Part shown: in pieces, positions 41,436 to 49,786 of the stretch | Layout: the number at the start of each line of letters is the position of its first letter | Position numbering within the stretch: position 1 is the first letter of the stretch | Assembly (NCBI GenBank): GCA_900317685.1 | Contig: ONHQ01000033.1 | Coordinates: forward strand, 1 to 63,458 | Source: an uncultured Prevotella sp. | Lineage (GTDB): Bacteria > Bacteroidota > Bacteroidia > Bacteroidales > Bacteroidaceae | DNA length: 63,458 nt | Direction of reading: 5' to 3' | The notes under the pieces: generated by a model | What the model was told of the DNA's origin: nothing | Seen by the model: only the letters and a program-made list of their open reading frames with translations | The model's database searches: none | Position numbers and translations under genes: made by a program

Positions 41436-41957
41436 TTAATCTACATCTTCAGTTACCTCAGACTCAGAATCAACGTCCTCCTCCTCGTCGTCATCGTCAT
41501 TTGGAATCGGCAACTGCCGGTCGATGACAGCGTTGAAGTTGACGATGGTCTCACTGCGTGACAAGCCCAACGGTTGAAGTTTGTCATGGATGATGTTCAT
41601 CAAATGGTGGTTGTTGCGTGCATACAGCTTGATGAACATATCGTAACCACCCGTAGTGATATTGCACTCGGTGACCTCAGGGATTTTCTTCAGCTTCTCC
41701 ACCACATCGTCAAATGTCGTTGGATCTTTCAGATAAAGACCGATATAAGCACAAGTCTCGTAGCCGATCTTTTCAGGATCGACGATGAACTGTGAGCCCT
41801 TAAGGATTCCAAGCTGAGTAAGTTTTTGAATACGTTGATGAATAGCAGCTCCACTGACATTGCAGGCACGTGCAACCTCCAAGAAGGCAATGCGCGCGTC
41901 TGACGAAATAAGCTGCAAAATCTTTCTGTCTAAAGCATCTAATTTGTGTCTAGCCAT
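41436..41957 (-). CDS. Lrp/AsnC family transcriptional regulator
   Basis: A 173-residue regulator. The N-terminal AsnC-type winged helix (LDALDRKILQLISSDARIAFLEVARACNVSGAAIHQRIQKL) is followed by a RAM ligand-binding domain (TCAYIGLYLKDPTTFDDVVEKLK, VTECNITTGGYDMFIKLYA). The last 24 residues are almost all Asp, Glu, Ser and Val. Such a long acidic tail is unusual for E. coli Lrp but is seen in some Bacteroidetes relatives. Lrp-type proteins respond to amino acids. TATCTTTG (complement of 41978-41985) is a -7 element about 20 bases upstream of the start codon. Confidence 0.93.
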   Translation of the reverse strand: MARHKLDALDRKILQLISSDARIAFLEVARACNVSGAAIHQRIQKLTQLGILKGSQFIVDPEKIGYETCAYIGLYLKDPTTFDDVVEKLKKIPEVTECNITTGGYDMFIKLYARNNHHLMNIIHDKLQPLGLSRSETIVNFNAVIDRQLPIPNDDDDEEEDVDSESEVTEDVD

Positions 41958-42076
41958 TGTATCTATTAATTTGCGTACAAAGATACATATATTTCTTCAA
42001 ACACACAACATTTGCAAGCAAAATAATTATCAAATGACACTTTTACTTTAAAAGTTCATCAACAACAGAAGATATA

Positions 42077-42556
42077 TCAATGCTTAGACGTGCCTTTTTC
42101 TATCGGAGTAGCCGAATAACTGATCTTTAAAGCCTTTGCCTGGCGCAGTGCTTGCTTCACGTCGGTGATGATTCCCATGGGCGTGTGACGGTCAGCTTTG
42201 ATCGACACGGTCATCAGTTGCTGGTCTTCCGGTGACATTCTGTCCTTCTCTTGCGAGACATAGTCCGTCACGTCGGCCGGTAAACCGAATTTATCGTTTA
42301 GTTGGATCATGGTACGTCCGTGAGTGGCCTGCCCCATCGCGCCGGCAGCCTTACCTATATATATATAGGTAACAGCGGTCTTCTTCGTCAGTCGCGTCAA
42401 CTCCGTACCTTGCGGCGTGCGATACTGCACCTTCACGGCAACCTTCTGCATGTGCGTGACAATCATAAAGAAGAACAGCACGCTGAAGATCAGATCCGGC
42501 AATGAAGCGGTGTTGAGTCCCGGAACCGTGTGTTCTCTACGACGAAACATACTCAT
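42077..42556 (-). CDS. exbD: ExbD/TolR-type biopolymer transport protein (second ExbD)
   Basis: A 159-residue protein with one N-terminal membrane segment (LNTASLPDLIFSVLFFFMIVTHMQ) containing the conserved proton-path Asp in LPDLIFS, and a periplasmic domain ending QALRQAKALKISYSATP. With ExbB it uses the proton gradient to power TonB. It overlaps the first ExbD gene by 4 bases (42553-42556). A perfect 22-bp AT palindrome (42351-42372, centre TATATATATA) lies inside the coding sequence and encodes Thr-Tyr-Ile-Tyr-Ile-Gly. Confidence 0.9.
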   Translation of the reverse strand: MSMFRRREHTVPGLNTASLPDLIFSVLFFFMIVTHMQKVAVKVQYRTPQGTELTRLTKKTAVTYIYIGKAAGAMGQATHGRTMIQLNDKFGLPADVTDYVSQEKDRMSPEDQQLMTVSIKADRHTPMGIITDVKQALRQAKALKISYSATPIEKGTSKH

Positions 42557-43104
42557 GGCTGCCCTCCTTCCTGCGTTGGCTGCGTCACATCCTGATTGCC
42601 ATTATACTGCTCCGCAATGCGCTGTGGGATTTCGTCCTTCACCTTGTCACGCTGATCTTGCGACAACTCGGCATAGCGACGGCCAAACTGTGCCAGAGCC
42701 CGACGGTCACGCAAGTTGCGGTAAGCGTCTACAAGTTGGTTCTGCATATGGAAATATACATCATAGCTGGCCTGCGGATCTACGCTGACCTTGATGAGGT
42801 GGCGCTTGCCAAGCCGTGTGACGAAAGCCTCAACACGCTGTTGTAGACGGTTCACCGCAAAGGGCTTGCCGTCGACAAGCAACCGGTTGCCAGCCGTGAT
42901 CTGCAAATCCAGCACCGTATTCTTCTCCACGAAGGACTGCGCACTCTGCTGTTGTCCCTGTGGCGGCAACTGGCGCGTGATGCCCTTGTCCACGTCCATA
43001 TTGGTGGTGACGAGGAAGAAGATGAGCAGCATAAACGAGATGTCGGCCGTAGAGGTCGTATTCAGCTGAGGGACACTACGCCGGCGATGATGGAAATTCA
43101 TCAT
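42553..43104 (-). CDS. exbD: ExbD/TolR-type biopolymer transport protein (first ExbD)
   Basis: A 183-residue protein with the N-terminal segment VPQLNTTSTADISFMLLIFFLVTTNMD, which contains the conserved Asp (TADISF), and a longer periplasmic domain with helices (YDVYFHMQNQLVDAYRNLRDR). Two different ExbD subunits behind one ExbB are common in Bacteroidetes. It overlaps its neighbours by 4 bases on both sides. Confidence 0.9.
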   Translation of the reverse strand: MMNFHHRRRSVPQLNTTSTADISFMLLIFFLVTTNMDVDKGITRQLPPQGQQQSAQSFVEKNTVLDLQITAGNRLLVDGKPFAVNRLQQRVEAFVTRLGKRHLIKVSVDPQASYDVYFHMQNQLVDAYRNLRDRRALAQFGRRYAELSQDQRDKVKDEIPQRIAEQYNGNQDVTQPTQEGGQP

Positions 43105-43613
43105 AACTTTCGATTATATTTTGTAGCTCCGTAGATGACCGCAGCTACCGCGACAAGCATCATCACCAACGATGTGGCAATGAACATATCGGATGTCCTG
43201 AGCCAAAAACTACTGGCGTAGGTGGCACCATTGATTTTCATCGGTGCGGTACTGCCCAAAGCAAAGGTCAGCAACAGCAATACGACGACCCCACCCGTGA
43301 CCAAGTAGCCGATCTTCTTCACGGGGATTCCATTCTCCACAGCCTCGGTCTTGCCCCGCTTCCTCAGCAAGCTGACTACCGACCATACAGAGAATCCAAT
43401 GCCCAGCAACAGGTAGAGCACCATGAGCACCAACAAGACATTGGTGAACAGAGGCGCGTTGAAGTTGGGATCATCTTCGAACGGACGGTCGAAGCCGACA
43501 AGCCAGAACAGCACGAATACAACCATCGCAATGCCTACAAGCAGGTAGAGCGCACGAGAAGAAATCTTCTCCGTCGGCCAGTTCCGAAGCTGATGAATAT
43601 TCAACCGTTTCAT
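43101..43613 (-). CDS. Four-helix membrane protein of the ExbBD operon, function unknown
   Basis: A 170-residue protein with four predicted membrane segments (about 22-40, 54-78, 97-117 and 144-165). It has no named domain. It starts and ends in 4-base ATGA overlaps with exbB and exbD, which makes tight co-expression likely. Proteins of this kind sit between ExbB and ExbD in related Bacteroidetes operons, so it is probably an extra motor subunit; that role is inferred from position only. Confidence 0.8.
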   Translation of the reverse strand: MKRLNIHQLRNWPTEKISSRALYLLVGIAMVVFVLFWLVGFDRPFEDDPNFNAPLFTNVLLVLMVLYLLLGIGFSVWSVVSLLRKRGKTEAVENGIPVKKIGYLVTGGVVVLLLLTFALGSTAPMKINGATYASSFWLRTSDMFIATSLVMMLVAVAAVIYGATKYNRKL

Positions 43614-44482
43614 TTTTTCAACTTATATTTCACTACTGAGTCCAACAGAGAGATGGCACTCTCCTCCATCTGCGCGGTGAGGTGCTCTATCTTCGAAAGG
43701 ATATAGTTGTAGAAAATCTGCAGGATCAGCGCCACGATGATACCAAAGATGGTTGTGATCAAAGCCACCTTCATACCGGCTGCGACGATTGTCGGGCTGA
43801 TGTCACCCGCCGTCTGTATCTGATCGAAAGCCATCACCATACCAATCACCGTACCCAGGAAACCGAGCGATGGAGCCATGGCAATGAACAAAGTAATCCA
43901 TGAGCAACCTTTCTCCAAGTTGGAACTCTGCACGGAACCATAGCTGGCCACAGAGCGCTCAATGTCTTCTATCGGCTCCTCAATGCGTTCCAAGCCCTGA
44001 TAGCAAATGGATGCCACGGGGCCGCGCGTGTTGCGGCAAAGCGTCTTCGCACCTTCCACATCGCCCGCCATCAGCTTACCATCGACATCCTTCATGAGCT
44101 TCTTGGCGTTGATCTCCGAGAGGCTCAGATATATGACACGTTCCACGCAGAAAGCCAGACCGAGTACCAAAGCCAGCGCCACCAACGACATAAATCCGGC
44201 ATTGCCTTCAATGAACTTTGTCTTTAAGGATTTGTAGAAGCCACCATTGTCCGTAGAGGCATCGCCGTCACCGTCGGAAACTGCTGCCTGACCCAACATG
44301 CTCTCGGCAGTAGCACTGTCGAGATCTGCGTCATCAGCATTGGACGAAGCACTGTCTGTGGATACTTTTTCCTGCTGAGCAGCCGACTTTGTCTGAGGCG
44401 CTGCGCTCTTTTGTGCCTGCGTCAGGCTGCAACAAAATATGAACGACACGAAAATAACGAGACGCTGTATCAATTTATTCAT
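43610..44482 (-). CDS. exbB: ExbB/TolQ/MotA proton channel family protein
   Basis: A 290-residue protein with a signal-like first segment (MNKLIQRLVIFVSFIFCC, about 1-22), a Ser/Ala/Asp-rich linker, and three ExbB membrane segments (about 100-120; then the conserved WITLFIAMAPSLGFLGTVIGMVMAF; then MKVALITTIFGIIVALILQIFYNYI). It forms the proton-conducting motor with ExbD for TonB-dependent uptake, which in these bacteria feeds SusC-type receptors. Start ATG 44482 is preferred; the frame is open to 44536. TATCTTTG (complement of 44534-44541) is a -7 element. It heads the exbB-X-exbD-exbD operon. Confidence 0.92.
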   Translation of the reverse strand: MNKLIQRLVIFVSFIFCCSLTQAQKSAAPQTKSAAQQEKVSTDSASSNADDADLDSATAESMLGQAAVSDGDGDASTDNGGFYKSLKTKFIEGNAGFMSLVALALVLGLAFCVERVIYLSLSEINAKKLMKDVDGKLMAGDVEGAKTLCRNTRGPVASICYQGLERIEEPIEDIERSVASYGSVQSSNLEKGCSWITLFIAMAPSLGFLGTVIGMVMAFDQIQTAGDISPTIVAAGMKVALITTIFGIIVALILQIFYNYILSKIEHLTAQMEESAISLLDSVVKYKLKK

Positions 44483-44691
44483 CTCTTTTAATTGTATTGG
44501 TCTATCTATGCTAACTATTTTTCTATGTGTGTGCAAAGATACTACTTTTGAATCACATAGAGATGAAAGAAAAAACTTTTTTAATACTTACTGCGAAAAA
44601 GGTTTTTCCACCTGCTATTATAAGGCAAGGCAAACTGTTGTAAGGATGAAAGCAAAACAAGCGGAACAAAAGAGCAAAAGGGGGAAAACAT

Positions 44692-44727
44692 AAAAAAAAT
44701 CACGACTCTCAACCGAGAACCGTGATT
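44692..44727 (-). terminator. Terminator after tRNA-Ser
   Basis: On the minus strand a hairpin with outer stem AATCACG/CGTGATT (44721-44727 with 44698-44704) and an inner CTC/GAG stem is followed by a T tract (complement of 44692-44698). It ends the tRNA transcript 13 bases after the tRNA. Confidence 0.9.
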
Positions 44728-44740
44728 CTGTCTTGCTTTG

Positions 44741-44828
44741 CGGAAAGAGGGGGATTCGAACCCCCGAAACGCTTTAGACGTTTACACGCTTTCCAGGCGT
44801 GCCTCTTCAACCACTCGAGCATCTTTCC
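44741..44828 (-). tRNA. tRNA-Ser (anticodon GGA)
   Basis: An 88-nt class II tRNA on the minus strand. The acceptor stem is GGAAAGA/TCTTTCC with G as discriminator (44741). The anticodon arm CACGCCTGGAAAGCGTG carries GGA, which reads UCC and UCU. A long variable arm and the T arm GGGGGTTCGAATCCCCC follow. CCA is not encoded. It has its own promoter (44865-44895) and terminator (44692-44727). Confidence 0.97.
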
Positions 44829-44864
44829 CTTTCGTGTTTGAATGCCATTTTTCAATAGCGACTG

Positions 44865-44895
44865 CAAAAGTATTACTTTTATCGCAAACCACAAA
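44865..44895 (-). promoter_or_regulatory. Promoter of tRNA-Ser
   Basis: On the minus strand TTTG (complement of 44892-44895), a 19-base spacer and TACTTTTG (complement of 44865-44872) match the consensus, about 37 bases before the mature tRNA 5' end. Confidence 0.75.
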
Positions 44896-44979
44896 CGAAA
44901 CGCAAAAGCTTTTAAAATTCTTTAAGACTTTAAGCGTTTCTTTCTGCCTTTGAGTCGCCATTTCATTGCCATTTTGCTG

Positions 44980-45804
44980 TCAGCATACCGCCAACGGCCG
45001 TACTCCAAAGAGCTTCTCAACGTTTTGGTTGGTCACTTGAGCCACTTCATCCGCTGACACGCCATAGGCCTGAGCCAGTGTCTGCCTGACATCAGCGACA
45101 AAAGCGCTCTCGTTTCTCTTGCCGCGATGCGGCACCGGTGCCATATAGGGGCTGTCTGTCTCCAGCACAATACGGTTCAATGGCACGGCAGCGGGCAGGT
45201 CCTCACGGAGATGAGAGCTCTTGAATGTAGACACGCCGCCCACGCCCAAGCAGAAGCGGTCAAAGCGCAGATAGGCTTCTGCCTCTTTCTGATTGCCCGT
45301 GAAGCAATGAAAGACTCCACCGGGAAGCTCATCGGCATAGGGCTTCATGATATGGAGGAGTTCATTCTGTGCCTTCCGGCAATGGATCATCAAAGGCAAC
45401 TGATACTGAACCGACCACTCTACCTGACGCTCAAAAGCTTTCAGCTGTTGCTGCTCAAACTCCCGGCTCCAGTAGAAGTCCAGTCCACATTCGCCCACAG
45501 CAATGTAACGAAGCGGGGCGTCAGCCGCCAAAGTCTGGCGACTGGACTCCAATTTCTGCTGCATGACATCGAGCACACGTTCCCAATCCTCACGCACCTC
45601 TTCTGGCTGCAAGCCTATCATCGGATAGCAATAACCGGGATATTGACGGCAGACATCCATCACCGAGGCAATAGACGACTCGTCTATGCCGGGGACAAGA
45701 ATAGCTCCTACCCCGGCATCCTTTGCCCGTTGTATCGTCTGCGGCAGGTCTTCCTTAAACTCCTCACCGTCGAGATGGGCGTGTGTATCTATAAATGGTA
45801 TCAT
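44980..45804 (-). CDS. tatD: TatD family hydrolase/DNase
   Basis: A 274-residue TIM-barrel metalloenzyme. It starts with FIDTHAHLDGEEF (HxH metal site), and has AVGECGLDFYW with the bridging Glu, LPLMIHCRKAQ, GGVFHCFTGN, and LETDSPYMAPVPHRGKRNE with the last metal Asp. TatD proteins are Mg2+-dependent nucleases linked to DNA repair or fragmentation. It follows the polyprenyl synthase gene with 11 bases between them, an arrangement suggesting one transcript with it. Confidence 0.94.
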   Translation of the reverse strand: MIPFIDTHAHLDGEEFKEDLPQTIQRAKDAGVGAILVPGIDESSIASVMDVCRQYPGYCYPMIGLQPEEVREDWERVLDVMQQKLESSRQTLAADAPLRYIAVGECGLDFYWSREFEQQQLKAFERQVEWSVQYQLPLMIHCRKAQNELLHIMKPYADELPGGVFHCFTGNQKEAEAYLRFDRFCLGVGGVSTFKSSHLREDLPAAVPLNRIVLETDSPYMAPVPHRGKRNESAFVADVRQTLAQAYGVSADEVAQVTNQNVEKLFGVRPLAVC

Positions 45805-45815
45805 TAAAAGATATT

Positions 45816-46808
45816 TTAGAACTTACGGTTCATCAGTTGTTCGACATACTGGCGCAGCTCCTGCTTACGGCTCTCATCGACTTTCACGGCATCGAGATAA
45901 GCTTTGCTCTGCTCAAAACAACTGGCAATCTTCTCCTGCGCAAGCTTGTCTACACCAATCTCATTATAGAGTCTCGTCACCGCCTTCACCTTTTCATCCC
46001 TGTCGAAATCCGTTGCCGAGATCCAGCGATCCAGTTCTGCGCGTTGTGTAGCGTTGGCGTGATTGTAAGCATTGATGAGCATGAAAGTCTTCTTATTGCA
46101 GGTGATGTCGCCGCCGATGGCTTTTCCAAACACCTTTTCATTACCATAGACATCGAGATAGTCGTCTTGCAACTGGAAGGCCAGACCGACGAGCTCGCCG
46201 AACTGATAGAGGCGCTCGGCATCATCATGAGGCGCTCCGGCCAGTAGCGCACCCATCTTCAGGGCACAGGCCAGCAAGACGCTTGTCTTGAGACGTATCA
46301 TCTCGAGATACTCTTCCTCGCTGACGTCCGTCCGTGTCTCAAAGTCGATGTCGTACTGTTGCCCTTCTCCGATCTCCAAAGCTGTGGTGGTGAAGAGTTC
46401 AAGCACCTGGGGCAGTTTGTCTGCCGGACACTCCGCCATCCGCTGGTAAGCGAGCACGAGCATCGAGTCGCCCGAGAGGATGGCCTGGTTGGCATTCCAC
46501 CGCTTATGCACCGTCTCGTGTCCGCGGCGCAAGTCAGCGTTGTCCATCAAGTCATCGTGGAGGAGTGTATAGTTGTGATAAGTCTCCAAGCCCACCGCCT
46601 GCATCAGAATGCTCTCTGGATCATCCTTATACAGATTATAAGCCAACAGCATCAGCACGGGACGCATGCGTTTGCCACCCATTGACAACACATACTTCAC
46701 AGGCTCATAAAGACTGGATGGCTGGCGGTCGTAGGGCAACCGGGCCAGAAAATCATTGACCTCTCCCAACAGTTCAGAGGCTGACTTCATTGATAATTCC
46801 TCGTTCAT
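45816..46808 (-). CDS. Polyprenyl (farnesyl/geranylgeranyl-type) diphosphate synthase
   Basis: A 330-residue all-helical isoprenyl synthase with both aspartate-rich motifs: LLHDDLMDNADLRRG (first DDxxD) and FQLQDDYLDVYG (second). It condenses isopentenyl diphosphate with allylic primers, supplying quinone side chains or undecaprenyl precursors. Chain length cannot be set from the sequence. An in-frame ATG at 46790 is an alternative start. ispH, which makes its substrate, lies at 56878-57735. Confidence 0.93.
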   Translation of the reverse strand: MNEELSMKSASELLGEVNDFLARLPYDRQPSSLYEPVKYVLSMGGKRMRPVLMLLAYNLYKDDPESILMQAVGLETYHNYTLLHDDLMDNADLRRGHETVHKRWNANQAILSGDSMLVLAYQRMAECPADKLPQVLELFTTTALEIGEGQQYDIDFETRTDVSEEEYLEMIRLKTSVLLACALKMGALLAGAPHDDAERLYQFGELVGLAFQLQDDYLDVYGNEKVFGKAIGGDITCNKKTFMLINAYNHANATQRAELDRWISATDFDRDEKVKAVTRLYNEIGVDKLAQEKIASCFEQSKAYLDAVKVDESRKQELRQYVEQLMNRKF

Positions 46809-46876
46809 CGTCTATAAATTGATCATTCGTAATTGCGTAAACAACGGTTTCGTTTCTGCGATATTGCCCTCACTTG

Positions 46877-47581
46877 TCAAATAACAAAGTTCACGGGGAT
46901 TGCAAACATTGTCCGGCAGGGTTTCCCATTCATGATACCGGGCTTCCATTTGGGCATCATCTTGATCACACGCAGAGCCTCAGCGTCAAGCATGGGGTTG
47001 GCCGACTTTTGCACTTTCGGCGAAGCGATCGACCCATCAGCGTTGATGATGAAACTCACCACCACCTTACCCTGTATCTTCTGCTGCTGTGCTAAAGGTG
47101 GATAATGCAGATTGCGTGTGAGCCACTTCATAAATTCCACGATGCCACCGGGGAACTCTGGCAGCTGCTCGAGCGTCTTTTCTTCCAGCGAGTCCTTGTT
47201 AGTGGTGATCTGCGGCAAGGCTTCCGTGACATTGGCATCCTTGGCCACGCCCTGTCCGTCGCCAATGAGCAGTTTGCTGGTGACGGGCGCAATTTGGTCC
47301 GTGCTGTTGCTCGTATGCTCCACCGTTTTCACGTTGTCAGTGATAGACTTCGATGCCGGGGCCGGGGCAGCGGATATCATGTCCTTCATGTCCATGGCCG
47401 GTTTCATATCCATTTCCTCGGTCATGTCGTCAGAGAGGTCGCTGTCGTCAGCAGCATTCTGCGGCCGTGTTGTATATTCTAAAGCAGTAAACAAAAGGGC
47501 AAGCGCAAAAATCAGCCCCATGAGAAAGTATTCTCTCCGGTGCTGCTCCAAATTGGCTTTGTCGCTCTTCTTCGTTTCCAT
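46877..47581 (-). CDS. tonB: TonB energy transducer
   Basis: A 234-residue protein. One N-terminal membrane segment (about 18-38) is followed by a flexible periplasmic linker rich in Asp, Met, Ser and Thr, and the C-terminal TonB domain (about 145-234: PEFPGGIVEFMKWLTRNLHYPPLAQQQKIQGKVVVSF, then MPKWKPGIMNGKP). It transmits energy from ExbB/ExbD to outer-membrane receptors. The ExbB/ExbD operon lies 2.3 kb away. TAAATTTG (complement of 47633-47640) is a probable -7 element in the region shared with porQ. Confidence 0.93.
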   Translation of the reverse strand: METKKSDKANLEQHRREYFLMGLIFALALLFTALEYTTRPQNAADDSDLSDDMTEEMDMKPAMDMKDMISAAPAPASKSITDNVKTVEHTSNSTDQIAPVTSKLLIGDGQGVAKDANVTEALPQITTNKDSLEEKTLEQLPEFPGGIVEFMKWLTRNLHYPPLAQQQKIQGKVVVSFIINADGSIASPKVQKSANPMLDAEALRVIKMMPKWKPGIMNGKPCRTMFAIPVNFVI

Positions 47582-47691
47582 GATTTATAATAAATCTACC
47601 TGTCTTTTCGTTATCACAAAAGATTCACACTGCAAATTTACTGCAAATCTCGAAAAAAAGCGTATCTTTGCCAAAGAATTAGGGTAAATAA

Positions 47692-48639
47692 ATGAAAAAA
47701 GCCGCTTTCTCCATCCTCCTCGCTCTTTGCGCTTCCTCTTCATGGGCGCAGTCCGAAAGCGAGACCGCATACAATTTTCTGCGTCTGCCAGTAGGGGCTC
47801 ACGCAGCAGCTATCGGCGGCGACAATGTGAGTTTGGTGGAAGACGACGAGAACCTGCTGTTCTGCAATCCTGCGCTACTCGCTTCCTCCACGCCCAAAAC
47901 CGTTGCGCTCAACTATATGAGTTACATGCAGGGCGTTAAGGCTGCCAGTGCCGCATTTAACTGGGCGAGTGGCAACAGGGCCACGTGGGCCGTCGGCGCA
48001 CAGTATCTCGACTATGGCAAGATGAAGCAAACCGATGAGAACAACGTGCAGACAGGTGAATTCTCGGCACGCGACATAGCGGTAAACGGCACCTTGGCCT
48101 ATATGCTGACCGACAAAGTCGCCGGTGGCGTCACCGCAAGACTGATCACGTCCTACATCGGCGACTATAATTCTATTGGCTTCGGCGTGGACTTGGGACT
48201 CAACTACTACGATGATGACCATCAGCTGTCAGTGTCCCTTACTGCAAAGAATCTCGGTGGACAGCTCAAAGCCTACGACGAGAACTATGAAAAAATGCCA
48301 TTTGATCTGCAAGCGGGTGTGACCAAGGGACTCTCAAGCATACCGCTTCGACTGTCGTTGACGCTGGTAGATCTCAACCATCCCCATTACAAGTTGCTCA
48401 ACCACGTCGTCGTTGGCGGGGACTTTCTGCTTGGTGACAACCTCTGGCTCGGCATGGGCTATAACTTCCGGCGCGCCGACGAGATGAAGATCTCCGACGG
48501 TGACAAGGACAGCAGCCATGGCGCCGGACTCTCACTCGGAGCCGGCCTCGACCTCAACAGGCTGAAGATTGGCGTCAGCTACGGCAAATACCATGTCTCC
48601 AGTACGAGTCTGATTTGCAGTGCCGCTTTTTCGCTGTGA
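47692..48639 (+). CDS. porQ: Type IX secretion system protein PorQ
   Basis: A 315-residue outer-membrane beta-barrel of the PorV/FadL-like fold with a signal peptide (1-19, ending SWA). It starts YNFLRLPVGAHAAAIGGDNVSL, the PorQ signature, and continues NPALLASSTPKTVALNYMSYMQG. PorQ is part of the outer-membrane shuttle of the type IX system, with PorU, PorV and PorZ, that attaches cargo to the surface. cmk follows and ispH lies further down, matching the porQ-cmk-ispH order of P. gingivalis except for inserted genes. TATCTTTG at 47663-47670 is a close -7 element. Confidence 0.93.
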   Translation: MKKAAFSILLALCASSSWAQSESETAYNFLRLPVGAHAAAIGGDNVSLVEDDENLLFCNPALLASSTPKTVALNYMSYMQGVKAASAAFNWASGNRATWAVGAQYLDYGKMKQTDENNVQTGEFSARDIAVNGTLAYMLTDKVAGGVTARLITSYIGDYNSIGFGVDLGLNYYDDDHQLSVSLTAKNLGGQLKAYDENYEKMPFDLQAGVTKGLSSIPLRLSLTLVDLNHPHYKLLNHVVVGGDFLLGDNLWLGMGYNFRRADEMKISDGDKDSSHGAGLSLGAGLDLNRLKIGVSYGKYHVSSTSLICSAAFSL

Positions 48640-48650
48640 TCAAGTTTCCC

Positions 48651-48671
48651 CTACACCTTATTATATATAGT
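48651..48671. other. Repeated AT-rich intergenic motif, copy 2
   Basis: This 21-base sequence is identical to 23676-23696. It lies 40 bases before the cmk start, in the gap after porQ. Both complete copies sit just upstream of a housekeeping gene, but in opposite orientation to the gene. Confidence 0.5.
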
Positions 48672-48710
48672 AAACTCTAAAACGCACAATAGCACACAAT
48701 CATTCATATC

Positions 48711-49403
48711 ATGAAAAAGATTACAATCGCAATAGACGGATTTTCCTCTTGCGGAAAAAGCACGATGGCCAAAGCACTGGCCAAGAAGCTCGGTTATGTC
48801 TACATTGACACGGGTGCAATGTACCGTGCTGTCACTCTCTTCGCCCTGCGTCATCAGCTGTTCAACGCCGACGGCTCTGTGAAAGAAAAAGAGCTGAAAG
48901 AATTGATGCCTGACATACATATCCGTTTCCAGTTGGATCCGGCAACAGGCAATCCCCGCACTTACCTTAACGACGAATGCGTAGAGAAAGAGATCAGAGG
49001 CATGGAAGTCAGCCAGCATGTAAGCCCCATCGCCGCTATCCCCTTTGTCCGTGAAGCAATGGTAGCACAGCAGCAGGCCATGGGCAAAGAAAAGGGCATC
49101 GTCATGGACGGCCGCGACATCGGCACGACAGTCTTCCCTAATGCCGAACTAAAAATCTTCGTGACAGCCTCGGCACAGGTTCGGGCACAGCGCCGCTACG
49201 ACGAGTTGAAAGCCAAAGGGATGCCCGCTGACTTCGACGACATCCTGAAAAATGTGCAGGAGAGAGACTATATCGACACGCATCGCGAGGTCTCTCCGCT
49301 GAAGAAAGCCGATGACGCAGTAGAGCTGGATAACAGTCATCTGACAATTGCCGAACAGGATCAGTGGCTCTATCAGCAATATATCAGTCACTTGCCAGCC
49401 TAA
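48711..49403 (+). CDS. cmk: Cytidylate kinase
   Basis: A 230-residue NMP kinase. It has the P-loop [56 protein letters not shown] and the LID region [11 protein letters not shown]. It phosphorylates CMP and dCMP with ATP. The longer NMP-bind insertion fits the bacterial Cmk type. A second, kinase-like protein is at 24210-24866. Confidence 0.96.
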   Translation: MKKITIAIDGFSSCGKSTMAKALAKKLGYVYIDTGAMYRAVTLFALRHQLFNADGSVKEKELKELMPDIHIRFQLDPATGNPRTYLNDECVEKEIRGMEVSQHVSPIAAIPFVREAMVAQQQAMGKEKGIVMDGRDIGTTVFPNAELKIFVTASAQVRAQRRYDELKAKGMPADFDDILKNVQERDYIDTHREVSPLKKADDAVELDNSHLTIAEQDQWLYQQYISHLPA

Positions 49404-49554
49404 AACGGCATCTTCCCTCTGCTTAGCACATAACACCACCCTTGCCGTCAAGGAAGAGACAAGCACAAAGCTATGAGACAAGCATCGCAATGATAAGGAA
49501 AAAGGAAAACTATAGGCTCTTTACTGAAGAAATATCACTTTTCATTGAAGTTTG

Positions 49555-49585
49555 TTTGCGGAAACAAATCTTTTCCTTACCTTTG
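49555..49585 (+). promoter_or_regulatory. Strong promoter without an obvious gene
   Basis: TTTG at 49555-49558 (a second TTTG at 49551-49554), a 19-base spacer and TACCTTTG at 49578-49585 form one of the best promoter matches in the window. It faces a region with no long reading frame that ends in a terminator at 49722-49755. Confidence 0.75.
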
Positions 49586-49589
49586 CAAG

Positions 49590-49750
49590 CGAAATCAAAG
49601 ATGATTGAACATCACCTTAGCAAAATGAGGTTGTACATTCATCTGACAAAGATACAAAACAAGACAAGGGACAAAAGCAAGTCAATAGATTATAAATTTT
49701 GAGTTAATTACTGTTTTTTTGAGAACCCACCCGTGAGGGCAGGTTCTTTT
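49590..49750 (+). ncRNA. Candidate small RNA or short peptide transcript
   Basis: The promoter at 49555-49585 and the terminator at 49722-49755 define a transcript of about 160 bases. It contains a possible 33-codon frame (49601-49702, basic: MIEHHLSKMRLYIHLTK...) but no recognisable ribosome-binding site or domain. I cannot tell a noncoding RNA from a small protein. The unit sits between cmk and the alpha-2-macroglobulin gene. Confidence 0.45.
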
Positions 49751-49755
49751 TTTTT
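49722..49755 (+). terminator. Rho-independent terminator of the candidate small transcript
   Basis: AGAACC (49722-49727) pairs with GGTTCT (49742-49747); CCC (49730-49732) pairs with GGG (49737-49739) in the same hairpin, around a GTGA loop. Nine T residues follow. Confidence 0.85.
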
Positions 49756-49786
49756 GTTTCTAAACACATCTCCAGCCTTTTCCTCT

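Noticed and set aside
49442-49702. 86-codon plus-strand frame
   Set aside because: It spans the promoter at 49555-49585, so at most its last 33 codons could be expressed from that promoter.
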